The notes beneath the pieces were generated by a model. It did no database searches and had not been told where the DNA came from. It saw only the letters and a list, made by a program, of their open reading frames with translations. A program made the translations under genes and the position numbers. From assembly GCA_027489295.1 (NCBI GenBank), contig JAIYAA010000064.1:16875-80874 (forward strand): 64,000 bases of DNA. The letters are read 5' to 3'. The stretch is from Sphingomonadales bacterium (GTDB lineage Bacteria; Pseudomonadota; Alphaproteobacteria; Sphingomonadales; Sphingomonadaceae). This document shows, piece by piece, positions 1 to 9,398 of this stretch; position 1 is the first letter of the stretch; each line of letters starts with the position of its first letter.

Positions 1-1045
1 GCAGCGCACCGTCGGCATCTCCGAAAAGCCCGAGCTGGTGCCGCTCGACCGCCTTTCCGAGCAATATGGCTTCCAGCCGCCGCGCGACGAGGGCTACACC
101 ACCGTCACCGGCTGCGAGGCGATCGCCGCCGGCGAGGTGGATGCGTTCCTGGGCCTGGGCGGGAATTTCCTGCGTGCCATCCCCGATCACCGGGTGATGG
201 AAAAGGCGTGGGGCCGCATGGGCCTGACCGTGCAGATCGCCACCAAGCTCAATCGCGGCCATCTGTTCTGCGGCGAGGCGGGCTATTTGCTCCCCACCCT
301 GGTCCGCTCGGAGCGCGATGTGCGGAATGGCACCGCGCAGGTCGTGACGATGGAAGACAGCCTCAGCTGCATCCACGGCTCGGTCGGCGAGGCCAAGCCT
401 GCCTCGCCGCAGCTCCAGCCGGAAATGGCGATCGTCGCCGGGATCGCCGAGGCGACGCTCGACCCCAATCCCAACGTGCCTTGGTCTGCTTGGGCGGACG
501 ATTATGCGCTGGTCCGCAATGCGATCGAGGCGACCTATCCGGACAAGTTCAAGGACTTCAACCAGCGCCTCTTCACCCCCGGCGGCTTCTTCAAGGGCAA
601 CACCGCCCGCGAGCGGCAGTGGGAGACCAAAAGCGGCAAGGCCGAATTCACCGTGCCCAGCCACCTGAACGCCACCGGCTTCGACGATGCCGATGGCGTC
701 TATCGCCTGATGACGCTGCGGTCGAACGACCAGTTCAACACCACCGTCTATGGCTATTCGGACCGTCTGCGCGGCATCGAGGGCAAGCGCGACGTGGTGC
801 TGATCAACCCGCAGGAAATGGCCCGCGCGGGGCTTCGGGAAGGCCAGCTGGTGGCGCTGGTGGGCGACAATTCGGACGGCATCGATCGTGTCGTCGAGGG
901 GCTGGAAGTGCTGCCGTTCGAGCTGCCCGATGGCTGCATCGCCGGCTATTATCCCGAGCTTAACCCGCTGATCGCGCTCCACCATCACGACGGCGCCTCG
1001 AAGACGCCGGCGTCCAAGTCGGTACCGGTGCGCTTCCGCGTCTGA
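1..1045 (+). CDS. FdhF/YdeP-family molybdopterin oxidoreductase, C-terminal part (5' end outside window)
   Basis: The reading frame is open from base 2 and ends at a TGA at 1043-1045, so only the last ~348 residues are present. The text matches the C-terminal half of FdhF/YdeP-type formate-dehydrogenase-like oxidoreductases: a region naming 'ALGLGGNFL'-like pterin-binding loops (here FLGLGGNFLRAIPD), the segment SCIHGSVG, and a C-terminal molydopterin dinucleotide-binding barrel with DQFNTTVYGYSDRLRG and INPQEM. These enzymes bind bis-MGD molybdenum and are cytoplasmic; the true substrate of most YdeP relatives is unproven. No iron-sulfur cysteine cluster is visible in the part seen. Next gene is 106 bases downstream and unrelated in function. 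Confidence 0.88.
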   Translation, partial: QRTVGISEKPELVPLDRLSEQYGFQPPRDEGYTTVTGCEAIAAGEVDAFLGLGGNFLRAIPDHRVMEKAWGRMGLTVQIATKLNRGHLFCGEAGYLLPTLVRSERDVRNGTAQVVTMEDSLSCIHGSVGEAKPASPQLQPEMAIVAGIAEATLDPNPNVPWSAWADDYALVRNAIEATYPDKFKDFNQRLFTPGGFFKGNTARERQWETKSGKAEFTVPSHLNATGFDDADGVYRLMTLRSNDQFNTTVYGYSDRLRGIEGKRDVVLINPQEMARAGLREGQLVALVGDNSDGIDRVVEGLEVLPFELPDGCIAGYYPELNPLIALHHHDGASKTPASKSVPVRFRV

Positions 1046-1150
1046 CACCGCACCGGGCATGGTGTAAGGCGGCCGCCGGGTCTTGTCGGCGGCCGCGCTT
1101 GTGCTTAGGCAGCGACAACGTTGACAAACGATCCGGGAGGAGAGGACGAC

Positions 1151-3367
1151 ATGAAGCGACGTACCCTGGCACTGGCCGCCCCGCTGCTGGCGCTGGCCGC
1201 CACCACCGCCATCACTGCACCGGCGGTCGCCCAGCAGGCCGCGCGGCCCTGGACCAACGCCAAGCTGTCGCCGGATGCGCGCGCCAAGCTGGTCCTTGCG
1301 AAGATGACCGAGGACGAGAAGCTGACGCTGGTCTTCGGCCTGTTCGGCACCGATTTCGGCCCGAAGAACTTCAAGACGCCCGCCGAGGCGCGTCCGGGTT
1401 CGGCCGGCTATGTTCCCGGCATTCCGCGCCTGGGCATCCCCGCCCAGTGGCAGACCGATGCCGGCGTCGGCGTCGCGACGCAGGGTGGCGCCGAGCGCAA
1501 GCGTGGCCGCACCTCGCTCCCCTCGGGCATCGCCACCGCCGCCACCTGGGATCCCGCCCTCGCCTTCAAGGGCGGCGCGATGATCGGCGCGGAAGCGCGT
1601 GCCTCGGGCTTCAACGTACTGCTCGCCGGCGGCGTGAACCTGCTGCGCGAGCCGCGCAACGGCCGCAATTTCGAATATGGCGGCGAGGATCCGCTGCTCG
1701 CCGGCACGATGGTCGGCGCGCAGATCGCCGGCATCCAGTCGAACCACATCATCTCCACCGTGAAGCATTATGCGATCAACGATCAGGAGACCGATCGCTT
1801 CAAGATGAACGCGGTGCTCGATCGCACCGCCGCGCGGATGAGCGACCTGCTCGCGTTCAACTTCGCGATCGAGAAGGGCACGCCGGGCTCGCTGATGTGC
1901 AGCTACAACAAGGTCGACGCGGTCTATGCCTGCGAGCAGCCCTGGCTGCTGACCGACGTGCTGCGCCGCGACTGGGGCTGGCAGGGCTATGTGATGTCGG
2001 ATTGGGGCGCCACCCACTCCACCGTTGCCGCCGCCAATGCGGGTCTCGAGCAGGAATCGGGCTGGCCGTTCGACGAGCAGCCCTATTTCCGCGAGCCGCT
2101 CAAGGCCGCGATCGCCAAGGGCGAGGTGAGCAAGGCCCGCCTCGACGAGATGGCGCACCGCATCCTGCGCACCATGTTCGCGCATGGCCTGTTCGAGCAT
2201 CCGATCACCGCCGCCCCGCTCGACCTGGCGCCCGCCATGCTCAAGGCGCATGCCGACGTGACCCGCGCCGATGCCGAGGCGGCGATCGTGCTTCTGCAGA
2301 ACAAGGGCGACGTGCTGCCGCTGGTGGGCAGCGCCAAGCGGATCGTCGTGATCGGCGGCCATGCCGACAAGGGCGTGCTCGCCGGCGGCGGCTCGTCGCT
2401 GGTCTATCCGGTCGGCGGCAATGCCGTGCCCGGGCTGGAGCCCAAGGTGTGGCCGGGCCCGGTGATGTACCACCCCTCCTCGCCGCTGGAGGCGCTGCGC
2501 CGCCAGCTGCCGGGGGCGACGATCACCTATGTCGACGGCACCGATCCCGCAGCCGCTGCCGCTGCCGCCAAGCAGGCCGATGTCGCGCTGGTCTTCGCCA
2601 CCCAATGGGCCGGCGAGGCGTTCGACGTGTCGCTGAACCTTGCCGACAACCAGGATGCGCTGATCGACGCGGTGGCCGGCGCCAACGCCAAGACCGTCGT
2701 GGTGCTGGAAACCGGCGGCCCGGTGCTCACCCCCTGGGCGGACAAGACCGCGGCGATCCTCGAAGCCTGGTACCCCGGCACCGCTGGCGGCGAGGCCATC
2801 GCCAATGTGCTGACCGGCAAGGTGAATCCCTCGGGCCACCTGCCCGCCAGCTTCCCGCGCAGCGTCTCGCAGCTGCCCAAGCCCAGCGCGCCGAACGAAG
2901 GCGAGACGCGCTATGCCGAAGGCGCCGCGGTCGGCTACAAATGGTATGATGCGAAGGGCGACAAGCCGCAGTTCGCGTTCGGCCACGGCCTGTCCTACAC
3001 CCGCTTCGCCTATGCCGGCCTGAAGGCCAGCGCACCCAAGGGCCAGGTAACGGTCAGCTTCACGCTCCGCAACACCGGCACCCGCGCCGGTGCGGACGTC
3101 GCCCAGGTCTATGTCTCGGGCAGCGGCTGGGAAGCGCCAAAGCGTCTGGGCGCGTTCCAGAAGGTCGCGCTGGCGCCGGGTGCGGCGAAGCTGGTGACCG
3201 TCACCGTCGATCCGCGCCTGCTCGCGACGTTCGACGGCGCGGCGAACCGCTGGAAGATCGCCGGGGGCAGCTACAAGGTGCTGCTCGGCCGTTCCTCGGA
3301 CGATATCACCGCGACCACGACCGTCACGGTAGCCGCCCGCACGCTGCCGGCGAGCTGGCACCCCTGA
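1151..3367 (+). CDS. Secreted glycoside hydrolase family 3 beta-glucosidase
   Basis: 738 residues. The start at 1151 is preferred over an ATG 30 bases upstream because a GGGAGGAGAGG ribosome site lies just before it and the protein then opens with a textbook signal peptide (MKRR, alanine/leucine core, AVAQQ cleavage region). The order is GH3 N-terminal barrel (~40-370), GH3 C-terminal sandwich (~390-610) and a fibronectin-III-like domain (~655-735). The conserved nucleophile motif VMSDWG places the catalytic Asp at about residue 284; KHYAIND and the LLREPRNGRNFEYGGEDP stretch are typical substrate-site motifs. It probably releases glucose (or xylose) from beta-linked oligosaccharides in the periplasm. 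It stands alone, ending in a strong hairpin. Confidence 0.93.
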   Translation: MKRRTLALAAPLLALAATTAITAPAVAQQAARPWTNAKLSPDARAKLVLAKMTEDEKLTLVFGLFGTDFGPKNFKTPAEARPGSAGYVPGIPRLGIPAQWQTDAGVGVATQGGAERKRGRTSLPSGIATAATWDPALAFKGGAMIGAEARASGFNVLLAGGVNLLREPRNGRNFEYGGEDPLLAGTMVGAQIAGIQSNHIISTVKHYAINDQETDRFKMNAVLDRTAARMSDLLAFNFAIEKGTPGSLMCSYNKVDAVYACEQPWLLTDVLRRDWGWQGYVMSDWGATHSTVAAANAGLEQESGWPFDEQPYFREPLKAAIAKGEVSKARLDEMAHRILRTMFAHGLFEHPITAAPLDLAPAMLKAHADVTRADAEAAIVLLQNKGDVLPLVGSAKRIVVIGGHADKGVLAGGGSSLVYPVGGNAVPGLEPKVWPGPVMYHPSSPLEALRRQLPGATITYVDGTDPAAAAAAAKQADVALVFATQWAGEAFDVSLNLADNQDALIDAVAGANAKTVVVLETGGPVLTPWADKTAAILEAWYPGTAGGEAIANVLTGKVNPSGHLPASFPRSVSQLPKPSAPNEGETRYAEGAAVGYKWYDAKGDKPQFAFGHGLSYTRFAYAGLKASAPKGQVTVSFTLRNTGTRAGADVAQVYVSGSGWEAPKRLGAFQKVALAPGAAKLVTVTVDPRLLATFDGAANRWKIAGGSYKVLLGRSSDDITATTTVTVAARTLPASWHP

Positions 3368-3375
3368 TCGGCTCT

Positions 3376-3405
3376 CCCCGCACGCTGCTCACACGGCGTG
3401 CGGGG
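3376..3405. terminator. Perfect 10-bp hairpin between convergent genes
   Basis: CCCCGCACGC (3376-3385) pairs perfectly with GCGTGCGGGG (3396-3405) around a 10-base loop. It sits in the 46 bases between the GH3 gene and the convergent oxidoreductase gene. There is no T-tract on either side, so it may end or protect transcripts without being a classical intrinsic terminator. Confidence 0.55.
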
Positions 3406-3413
3406 ATTACCCC

Positions 3414-4433
3414 TCAAGCAATTGAGATACGACGACCTTCCGCAGCACTTTGCTGGGCAAGCTCGATGAGGCGGAGCCCCGCCAGCGCGTCCGCCGCCGC
3501 GATTGGCGCCGGTGCCTCCCCGCGGATCGCGGCTGCGACGCCGGCATAGAATCGCCGATAGTCGCCCCGCTCGGAGGCGATCGTCTCGTGCGTCCCGTCC
3601 GGCAGGGTGAGCACGCCATGCTGCGCCGGATCTTCGATCCCGTGGCCGGGATCGCGCACCGATCCCCCTGCCCGCATCGCCGTTTCCTGCGGATCGAGCC
3701 CGTATTTGACGAAGCTGCCGCCCCGGCCGTGGATACCGAAGCGCGGCCGGGGCGCCGCGATCATCCGCGAGCTCGCCAGCACCACCCGCCGGGTCCCATA
3801 GTATAGCGTCAGCACGAAATAGTCGTCGACCGGGCTGTTGCCCCGCTGCCCGGCGATGTCGGCGCCGATCGCCTCGGGCATGCCGAACAGCACCAGCACC
3901 TGATCGAGCATGTGCGGCCCGAGATCGAGCAGCTGCCCCGCGCCCGGCGCCTCTTTCCATGCCTGGGCCAGATCGGGCCGGAAACGGTCCCAATGCGCTT
4001 CGAACAGCAGGATCTCGCCCAGCCGTCCGCTCTCGACAAGCGCGCGCACGGTGAGGAAGTCGCTGTCCCAGCGGCGGTTGTGGAACGGCACGAGGAGCCG
4101 CCCGGCCGATGCCGCCTGCGCGATCAGCGTGTCGGCCTCGGCGGCGCTGGGCGTCAGCGGCTTGTCGATCACCACATGCTTGCCCGCGGCCAGCGCCGCC
4201 TGCGCCAGCGGGAAATGGGTGGGATTGGGGGTGGAGATTACCACCAGATCGATCGCGGGATCGGCGATCAGCGCCTCCGCCGTCGTCACCGCCGTCTCCG
4301 GATAGGCAGCCTGTACCGCCTCGGTACGCGAGGTGGCGACGGCCGCCAGTTCCAGACCGTCGACCGCCGCGATCAGCGGTGCGTGAAAGGCGGTGCCGCC
4401 AAGGCCGAAGCCGATCAGACCGGCGCGGATCAT
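3414..4433 (-). CDS. Gfo/Idh/MocA-family NAD(P)-dependent oxidoreductase
   Basis: 339 residues starting at ATG 4433. The N-terminus has the Rossmann fold glycine motif GFGLGG (residues ~8-13), and residues ~95-101 carry the family's dinucleotide/catalytic lysine motif as GKHVVIDKPLTPS (DKP in place of the commoner EKP). The C-terminal alpha/beta domain (~125-335) is of the GFO_IDH_MocA_C type with HWDRFRPD and DLGPHMLDQ. Such enzymes oxidise or reduce sugars, inositols or biliverdin-like compounds; substrate cannot be read from sequence. Convergent with the GH3 beta-glucosidase, which weakly suggests a carbohydrate role. Confidence 0.9.
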   Translation of the reverse strand: MIRAGLIGFGLGGTAFHAPLIAAVDGLELAAVATSRTEAVQAAYPETAVTTAEALIADPAIDLVVISTPNPTHFPLAQAALAAGKHVVIDKPLTPSAAEADTLIAQAASAGRLLVPFHNRRWDSDFLTVRALVESGRLGEILLFEAHWDRFRPDLAQAWKEAPGAGQLLDLGPHMLDQVLVLFGMPEAIGADIAGQRGNSPVDDYFVLTLYYGTRRVVLASSRMIAAPRPRFGIHGRGGSFVKYGLDPQETAMRAGGSVRDPGHGIEDPAQHGVLTLPDGTHETIASERGDYRRFYAGVAAAIRGEAPAPIAAADALAGLRLIELAQQSAAEGRRISIA

Positions 4434-4518
4434 GCTGTGTCTCCCGTTGCGTGCGCCTGCGGCCTAGCGGCCGGTGCCGCGCATTCCAAGCAAGTCCGCA
4501 CGGGAAAAGGCGAAAGCG

Positions 4519-5013
4519 TCAGCCGAGACGGCGCGCCGCTGCCTCGGCCAGCCGGCGCAGCTCCGCACGCTGCCGGAACGAGGCCGGGCCATGCGGGCGG
4601 ACATCGAGGCCGCAGAGCGCGCCGACCGGGAACGGCCCGACGCGCACCGCCACACCGGTATAGTGCCGCACGCGCGGCCCGCCGCTGACGATGGGGTTGG
4701 CGGCGAACCGGGGGTCTGCCTGCAGATCGGGCACGCTGAGCATCCCGTCAGCGGTCGCGATGGTGTGCGAGCAGAATGCGATCGAGCGCGGCAGTTCGAT
4801 CGGCGGCATGCCCAGCACGCCGGCCATGCGCTGCACGTCGCCATCGGTCAGGGTCAACATCGCGATCGGGGTCCGCAGCACCCGGCGCACCGATTCCAGC
4901 AGCTCCTGCAGCACCGGATCGTCCGCGGGGATCGGCGCAAGGCCCTGGACGGTGCGCTGCCGCTCGGCCTCGTCCGCAGGGCGGAAGGCGGCGGAGAAGA
5001 AGTGCAGGCTCAT
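4519..5013 (-). CDS. GAF-domain protein coupled to a diguanylate cyclase
   Basis: 164 residues, essentially a single GAF domain (~25-160) with the typical pattern FCSHTI, VPDLQADPRFAANP, VRHYTGVAVRVG and VGALCGLDV. No output domain is present, so it is a stand-alone small-molecule or redox sensor. Its ATG overlaps the TGA of the upstream GGDEF gene (ATGA at 5010-5013), so the two are almost certainly translated together and may form a two-protein sensor/cyclase unit. Ligand unknown. Confidence 0.85.
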   Translation of the reverse strand: MSLHFFSAAFRPADEAERQRTVQGLAPIPADDPVLQELLESVRRVLRTPIAMLTLTDGDVQRMAGVLGMPPIELPRSIAFCSHTIATADGMLSVPDLQADPRFAANPIVSGGPRVRHYTGVAVRVGPFPVGALCGLDVRPHGPASFRQRAELRRLAEAAARRLG

Positions 5014-5897
5014 GCCGCCCGCCGCAGGTCCGCGCGGCCGTCGAACGCGATGCGGATCGCGTCCTTGCCGTTGCGCTTCACCTCCAGCATCGCCTCGTCG
5101 GCCAGTCGCAGCAGGCGCTCGGTGTCCCCGGCGGCGGCCGCATCGACGACCACCGCCCCCATGCTGCAGGTAACCGCATGGCCGGTGGCACGCAGCGCCT
5201 CGCTCAACCGTGCATGGAGGCTTTCGGCGACCTGTTCGGGCACCGCGTCGCTCTCGATCGCGAGCAGCGCACAGAATTCGTCACCGCCCAGTCGCGCGAA
5301 GAGATCGTCGGCGCGCATCCGCGCCCGTGCCTCGTCGGCGAAGCGTCGCAGCACCTCGTCACCGGCGGCGTGGCCATGGCGGTCGTTCACCGCCTTGAAC
5401 CCGTCCAGATCCATGTAGAGCAGCAGCAGCGCCAGACCCCGCCGCCGCCCGATCCGCGCGACGCGTTCGATCTGGCTGCGAAAGGCGCCGCCGTTCAGCG
5501 AGCGCGTGAGATAGTCGGTCGAGGCCCGCCAGCGCTCGCTGTCGATCGTGTGGCGCAGCGTGGCGACCATCAGCACGATCATGATCGCGCTGGCCGCGCG
5601 CGTCACCGTGTTCCAGACCGCGACGGTGGTGGAAAGGCCGGTCTGGTCGATCGAGGGGATATAGCCGAAGCCGTTGATCGCCGATCCGATCGCCACCGAG
5701 GTGAGCACCATGCCGATGCCGGCGCGTTCGCGCAGCGTCCAGGCGGCGAGGCAATCGACGAACAGATAGCCGATGGTGAGCGAGACCGAGGGACCCGTGG
5801 CCCAATCCGCGATGACGGTGGCGGCGAGCGCCGTGCCCACCGCAAGCCAGGCCTGCCGCTGGTCCAGCCACATCGTCCATCTGAAACTGCGCATCAT
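5010..5897 (-). CDS. Membrane-bound diguanylate cyclase (GGDEF) with inhibitory site
   Basis: 295 residues from the tandem ATGATG at 5892-5897, preceded by CAGGG; a longer open frame runs upstream but is only the antisense of dacB. Several hydrophobic helices occupy residues ~15-115, followed by a GGDEF domain (~125-285). The active-site motif is intact, LGGDEF at 203-208, and an RxxD product-inhibition site (RADD, 195-198) sits exactly five residues before it, so an active, feedback-controlled c-di-GMP synthase is expected. The membrane part has no recognised sensor family. Stop overlaps the GAF gene start. Confidence 0.9.
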   Translation of the reverse strand: MMRSFRWTMWLDQRQAWLAVGTALAATVIADWATGPSVSLTIGYLFVDCLAAWTLRERAGIGMVLTSVAIGSAINGFGYIPSIDQTGLSTTVAVWNTVTRAASAIMIVLMVATLRHTIDSERWRASTDYLTRSLNGGAFRSQIERVARIGRRRGLALLLLYMDLDGFKAVNDRHGHAAGDEVLRRFADEARARMRADDLFARLGGDEFCALLAIESDAVPEQVAESLHARLSEALRATGHAVTCSMGAVVVDAAAAGDTERLLRLADEAMLEVKRNGKDAIRIAFDGRADLRRAA

Positions 5898-6043
5898 CGC
5901 CCTGATCAAGGCCGATTGCGGCGGTGGTGCCTTCACGCGATCCAACTCCCCCGAGACTTTGCAACGCTTTGCGGCCGAAAGCCTTAACAGGCTCGAAACA
6001 CAAGCCCGTGCAAGATGCCGCTCCGGAAAACTACTTGTCGCGC

Positions 6044-7432
6044 TCAGTTGCGCGCCGCGATCAACGTCAGTGCCGCGTCCATCGCCGCGACCGGGGCGGC
6101 CTCGGCGGGCGCATCGCCGGCGAAGAACGCGAAGGTCAGCACGTTGCCGCTGGCCGCCTGCAGCGTGCCGGCCAGCGCATGGGTGCCCGCCAGCGTGCCG
6201 GTCTTGGCGATCACCCGCCCCGCCAGCCCGTCGCGAAACCGGCGCGAGAGCGTGCCATCCGCGCCGCCCACGGGAAGCGTCGCGGTCCAGGCGGCGCCCC
6301 AGGGCTGGCCCGCCGCCCAGCGCAGGAACGTGACCATCGCCCGCGGCGTGACGCGATTGTAGGTCGACATCCCCGATCCGTCGGCGAAGCTGTAGCTCCA
6401 TCGCGGCAGCCCCGCCTGCGCCAGCATCGCGGCGACCGTCTTCTCTCCCTGCGCGATCGTGCCGTTGCCCAGCCGGCGCAGCAGCAGTTCGGCGTGCAGA
6501 TTGTCGCTGGTCTTGTTGGTGTGCCGCAGATCCTCGGCAAGCGGCGGCGGCGTGAGCCGCGCGACGACGACGCCGCCCGGGGCCGCCGGCACCGTATCGC
6601 CGGCACGATGGCGCACCCGCACGCTGCCGCGCACCCGGATCCCGCGCGCCTCCAGCAGTGCCCGGAAGCGCCAGGCGGCCCATTCGGCCGGATCGTCGAC
6701 GCCGATACGCCGCGTCACCACCGCGGCGCCGACCGGCATCGCGCCGGCAACATGCAGCACCCGATCGAACGGCGCGCGCTCCAGCGTCACCGATTCGGCG
6801 CCGTTGGGCGCGGTGATGCTGCGGTTGTCGAGCACGAACAGCCCAGGTGCCTCGATCTGCAATGGCCCGCCCGGCGTGCCGGGCGCAATGCGGACGAGCA
6901 GCTGGTTGTCGTCCAGCGTGAGCGCCGAGACCGCCGCGCCAGATCGCGTGCCGATATTGTTCCAGCCCATCCCCGGGCTCCACCGCAGGTCGGCAAAGGC
7001 GCGATCGTCCCCGATCACGTCGCCCACCTCGCGTACCCGTCCGGCGACCGCGTCCGCCAGCGTCGCCAGGCAGTCGACCACGCAATCGTCCGCGCTGGAG
7101 AGGCGCGAATCGCCATGCCCCTCCAGCACGACATCACGCCCTTCGAGCAACACCGCCGTGCCGCTGCCCGCATCCGGCGCGTTCACCGGCAGCAGCGCGA
7201 ATGCCGCGGCGGTGGTCACCAGCTTGGTCGTGGATGCGGGCTGGAAGCGATCGTCGGGCCGGATAGCGACGACGGGGCGCCCCGCCGCGTCGACCACCAT
7301 CAGCCCGAAGCGCGTCCCCGGCCCCGCCCGCGCCAGCTGCGCCTCGACATCGGCCTGAAGGTCGGTCTGCGCCGCGGCCGGCACGGCAAGCAGCAGGAAC
7401 GAGGGCAGCAACAGGCAGCGGAAAGATAGCAT
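6044..7432 (-). CDS. dacB: D-alanyl-D-alanine carboxypeptidase/endopeptidase, PBP4 type
   Basis: 462 residues if started at 7432, where a signal peptide begins (MLSFRCLLLPSFLLLAVPAAAQ); a further-upstream start would add an implausible 23-residue extension. All three penicillin-binding signatures are present: STTK at 67-70, SDN at 309-311 and KTG at 410-412, with the long insertion between the first two that defines class C PBP4 (DacB, S13 family). It should act in the periplasm, trimming D-Ala and cleaving peptidoglycan cross-links. Divergent from uxaA with a 138-base shared upstream region. Confidence 0.92.
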   Translation of the reverse strand: MLSFRCLLLPSFLLLAVPAAAQTDLQADVEAQLARAGPGTRFGLMVVDAAGRPVVAIRPDDRFQPASTTKLVTTAAAFALLPVNAPDAGSGTAVLLEGRDVVLEGHGDSRLSSADDCVVDCLATLADAVAGRVREVGDVIGDDRAFADLRWSPGMGWNNIGTRSGAAVSALTLDDNQLLVRIAPGTPGGPLQIEAPGLFVLDNRSITAPNGAESVTLERAPFDRVLHVAGAMPVGAAVVTRRIGVDDPAEWAAWRFRALLEARGIRVRGSVRVRHRAGDTVPAAPGGVVVARLTPPPLAEDLRHTNKTSDNLHAELLLRRLGNGTIAQGEKTVAAMLAQAGLPRWSYSFADGSGMSTYNRVTPRAMVTFLRWAAGQPWGAAWTATLPVGGADGTLSRRFRDGLAGRVIAKTGTLAGTHALAGTLQAASGNVLTFAFFAGDAPAEAAPVAAMDAALTLIAARN

Positions 7433-7570
7433 CCCCCGCACCCTAGCCGCGGCCGGGCGCTTGCGAAAGGCGACGGTTTCCGCTTGCGCATAGGCCGACA
7501 CCGGTTACCTCTAGGGCCCTCGGATCCCCGCGCGCTTCCGTGCAGACGCGATCACGCTATATCGGTGCCC

Positions 7571-9031
7571 ATGACCCCTGCCCTGTTCCAGATCGACCCG
7601 CGCGACCCCGTCGCAACCGCCCTTCGCGATATCGCGGAAGGAGAAACGGCGCTCGGCGTGCGCGTGGTCCAGGCGGTGCCAAAGGGGCACAAGGTAGCGC
7701 TCCGCCCGCTCGCATCGGGCGAGCCGGTGCACAAGTTCGGCTTCCCGATCGGCCGCGCGACCCGGGCCATCGCCCCCGGCGAGCATGTCCACACCCACAA
7801 TGTCGCGACCGCGCTGGAGACCAGCGGCGACTATGCCTATCGCCCTGCCCTGGAGGCCGCGCCGCCCGCCGAGGGGCCGGGCTTTCTCGGATATCGCCGC
7901 GCCAATGGCCGCGTCGGGACTCGCAACGAAATCTGGATCCTGCCGACGGTCGGCTGTGTCGGCCGCACCGCCGAGAAGATCGCCGAGCAGGCGGCACGCC
8001 GCTTTGCCGGGCGGGTGGACGGCGTCCACGCCTTTGCCCACCCGTTCGGCTGTTCGCAGCTGGGCGACGACCTGGAAGGCACCCGCGCCATCCTCACCGC
8101 ACTGGCCAACCACCCCAATGCGGGGGGCGTACTGCTGGTAGGACTTGGGTGCGAATCCAATCAGATGCGCGGCATGCTGGAGGGCATTTCTCAACCCAAC
8201 CTGCGGACCATCGGCGCCCAGGCGGCCGGCGACGAGATCGCGGAAGGAATCGCGCTGGTAGAAGAACTTGTCGCGGAAGCCGAAACCTGCGCGCGAACCC
8301 CCGTCCCGCTTGCCGAACTGGTCCTCGGGGTGAAGTGCGGCGGTTCAGACGGATTCTCAGGGTTGACCGCGAACCCGCTGGTTGGGCGCATGAGCGACGC
8401 CGTCACCGCTGCCGGCGGGACCGCGATCCTCACCGAAATCCCGGAGATTTTCGGCGCGGAACATCTGCTGATGGCGCGGGCGGAGAACCGCGACGTGTTC
8501 GACTGCATCGTCAGGCTGGTGAACGGCTTCAAGGCCTATTTCACCCGGCACGGCGAACCCGTGTCGGAGAACCCGTCGCCCGGCAACCTAGCCGGCGGCA
8601 TCACCACGCTGGAGGAAAAGTCGCTCGGTGCCGTGCAGAAGGCGGGGCACGCAACGGTGACCGACGTGCTCGGCTATGGCGGCCAGATACAGCGCCGCGG
8701 GCTGACCCTGCTGGAGGCGCCCGGCAACGACGCGGTCTCCTCCACCGCCCTGGCGGCGGCCGGCGCGACGGTAATCCTGTTCACCACCGGCCGCGGCACC
8801 CCGCTCGGCTTCCCGGTGCCGACAGTCAAGATCGCCTCGAACAGCGATCTCGCCGCCCGCAAGCCGGGCTGGATCGATTTCGATGCCGGCCAGGTGCTGG
8901 CCGAGAGCATGGACGACGCCGCCACGGCGCTTCTCGACCGGATCACGACCATCGCGTCCGGGGCAGCCACCGCCGCCGAGCGCAATGGCGAGCGCGAGAT
9001 CGCCATCTGGAAACGCGGAGTCACGCTTTAG
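7571..9031 (+). CDS. uxaA: Altronate dehydratase, UxaA family
   Basis: 486 residues from ATG 7571; the upstream in-frame extension is proline/arginine-rich and not family-like. An N-terminal SAF domain (~1-95, LASGEPVHKFGFPIG, IAPGEHVHTHN) is followed by the UxaA dehydratase domain, with RANGRVGTRNEIWILPT, LGCESNQ, KCGGSDGFSG and TTGRGTPLGFP. Length matches the family (~495). The reaction is D-altronate to 2-keto-3-deoxygluconate, part of galacturonate breakdown; galactarate dehydratase is the main alternative. No other hexuronate gene lies beside it here, so the pathway must be elsewhere. Confidence 0.88.
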   Translation: MTPALFQIDPRDPVATALRDIAEGETALGVRVVQAVPKGHKVALRPLASGEPVHKFGFPIGRATRAIAPGEHVHTHNVATALETSGDYAYRPALEAAPPAEGPGFLGYRRANGRVGTRNEIWILPTVGCVGRTAEKIAEQAARRFAGRVDGVHAFAHPFGCSQLGDDLEGTRAILTALANHPNAGGVLLVGLGCESNQMRGMLEGISQPNLRTIGAQAAGDEIAEGIALVEELVAEAETCARTPVPLAELVLGVKCGGSDGFSGLTANPLVGRMSDAVTAAGGTAILTEIPEIFGAEHLLMARAENRDVFDCIVRLVNGFKAYFTRHGEPVSENPSPGNLAGGITTLEEKSLGAVQKAGHATVTDVLGYGGQIQRRGLTLLEAPGNDAVSSTALAAAGATVILFTTGRGTPLGFPVPTVKIASNSDLAARKPGWIDFDAGQVLAESMDDAATALLDRITTIASGAATAAERNGEREIAIWKRGVTL

Positions 9032-9160
9032 GGCACCGAAAGTTCCCCGCGCGATGCGGCCAATGCTTGCTGCGTTGCGGCGATCCGCAATTCCCCTGGA
9101 TTGCTGCCCAAAGCTGAAAGGCTTAGGCCCGGAAGTGGGGAAGCGATCGGGGTGGTGGAC

Positions 9161-9391
9161 ATGGCTGAGTTCTTCGTTTTCATCTATGCAATGGCATCCG
9201 GCTTCGTGCTGCTCACGATGCAGCGCAATCGCCGCGAGCAGCGCCACGACGCGCCGATCGTGACGATGGTCGGCTGGGGCCTGTTCTCGCTTTCCTCGAC
9301 GCTCGCGCTGCTGCTGGGCGCGGTGGCACTCGCGCTGGCCCTTGGCCTGCAGATGCCGCTGCCGGCCGGGTTCGAGAGCTTCGCACTGTAA
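9161..9391 (+). CDS. Small two-helix membrane protein, unknown function
   Basis: 76 residues from ATG 9161 (an upstream in-frame start would add a charged, unlikely leader). Two hydrophobic stretches are visible, about residues 3-20 and 38-62, separated by a basic loop (QRNRREQRHD). No family recognised. The stop is 8 bases before the start of the carbonic-anhydrase-like gene, so the two are probably co-transcribed. Confidence 0.6.
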   Translation: MAEFFVFIYAMASGFVLLTMQRNRREQRHDAPIVTMVGWGLFSLSSTLALLLGAVALALALGLQMPLPAGFESFAL

Positions 9392-9398
9392 TTCCGCG

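Noticed and set aside
1099..2949. 616-residue open frame overlapping the GH3 gene
   Set aside because: Arg/Gly/Ala-rich composition, no domain; it is a frame-shifted shadow of the beta-glucosidase.
5010..7085. 691-residue reading frame joining GGDEF to an upstream region
   Set aside because: Residues before the ATGATG at 5892-5897 are out-of-frame dacB sequence; only the last 295 residues are protein-like.
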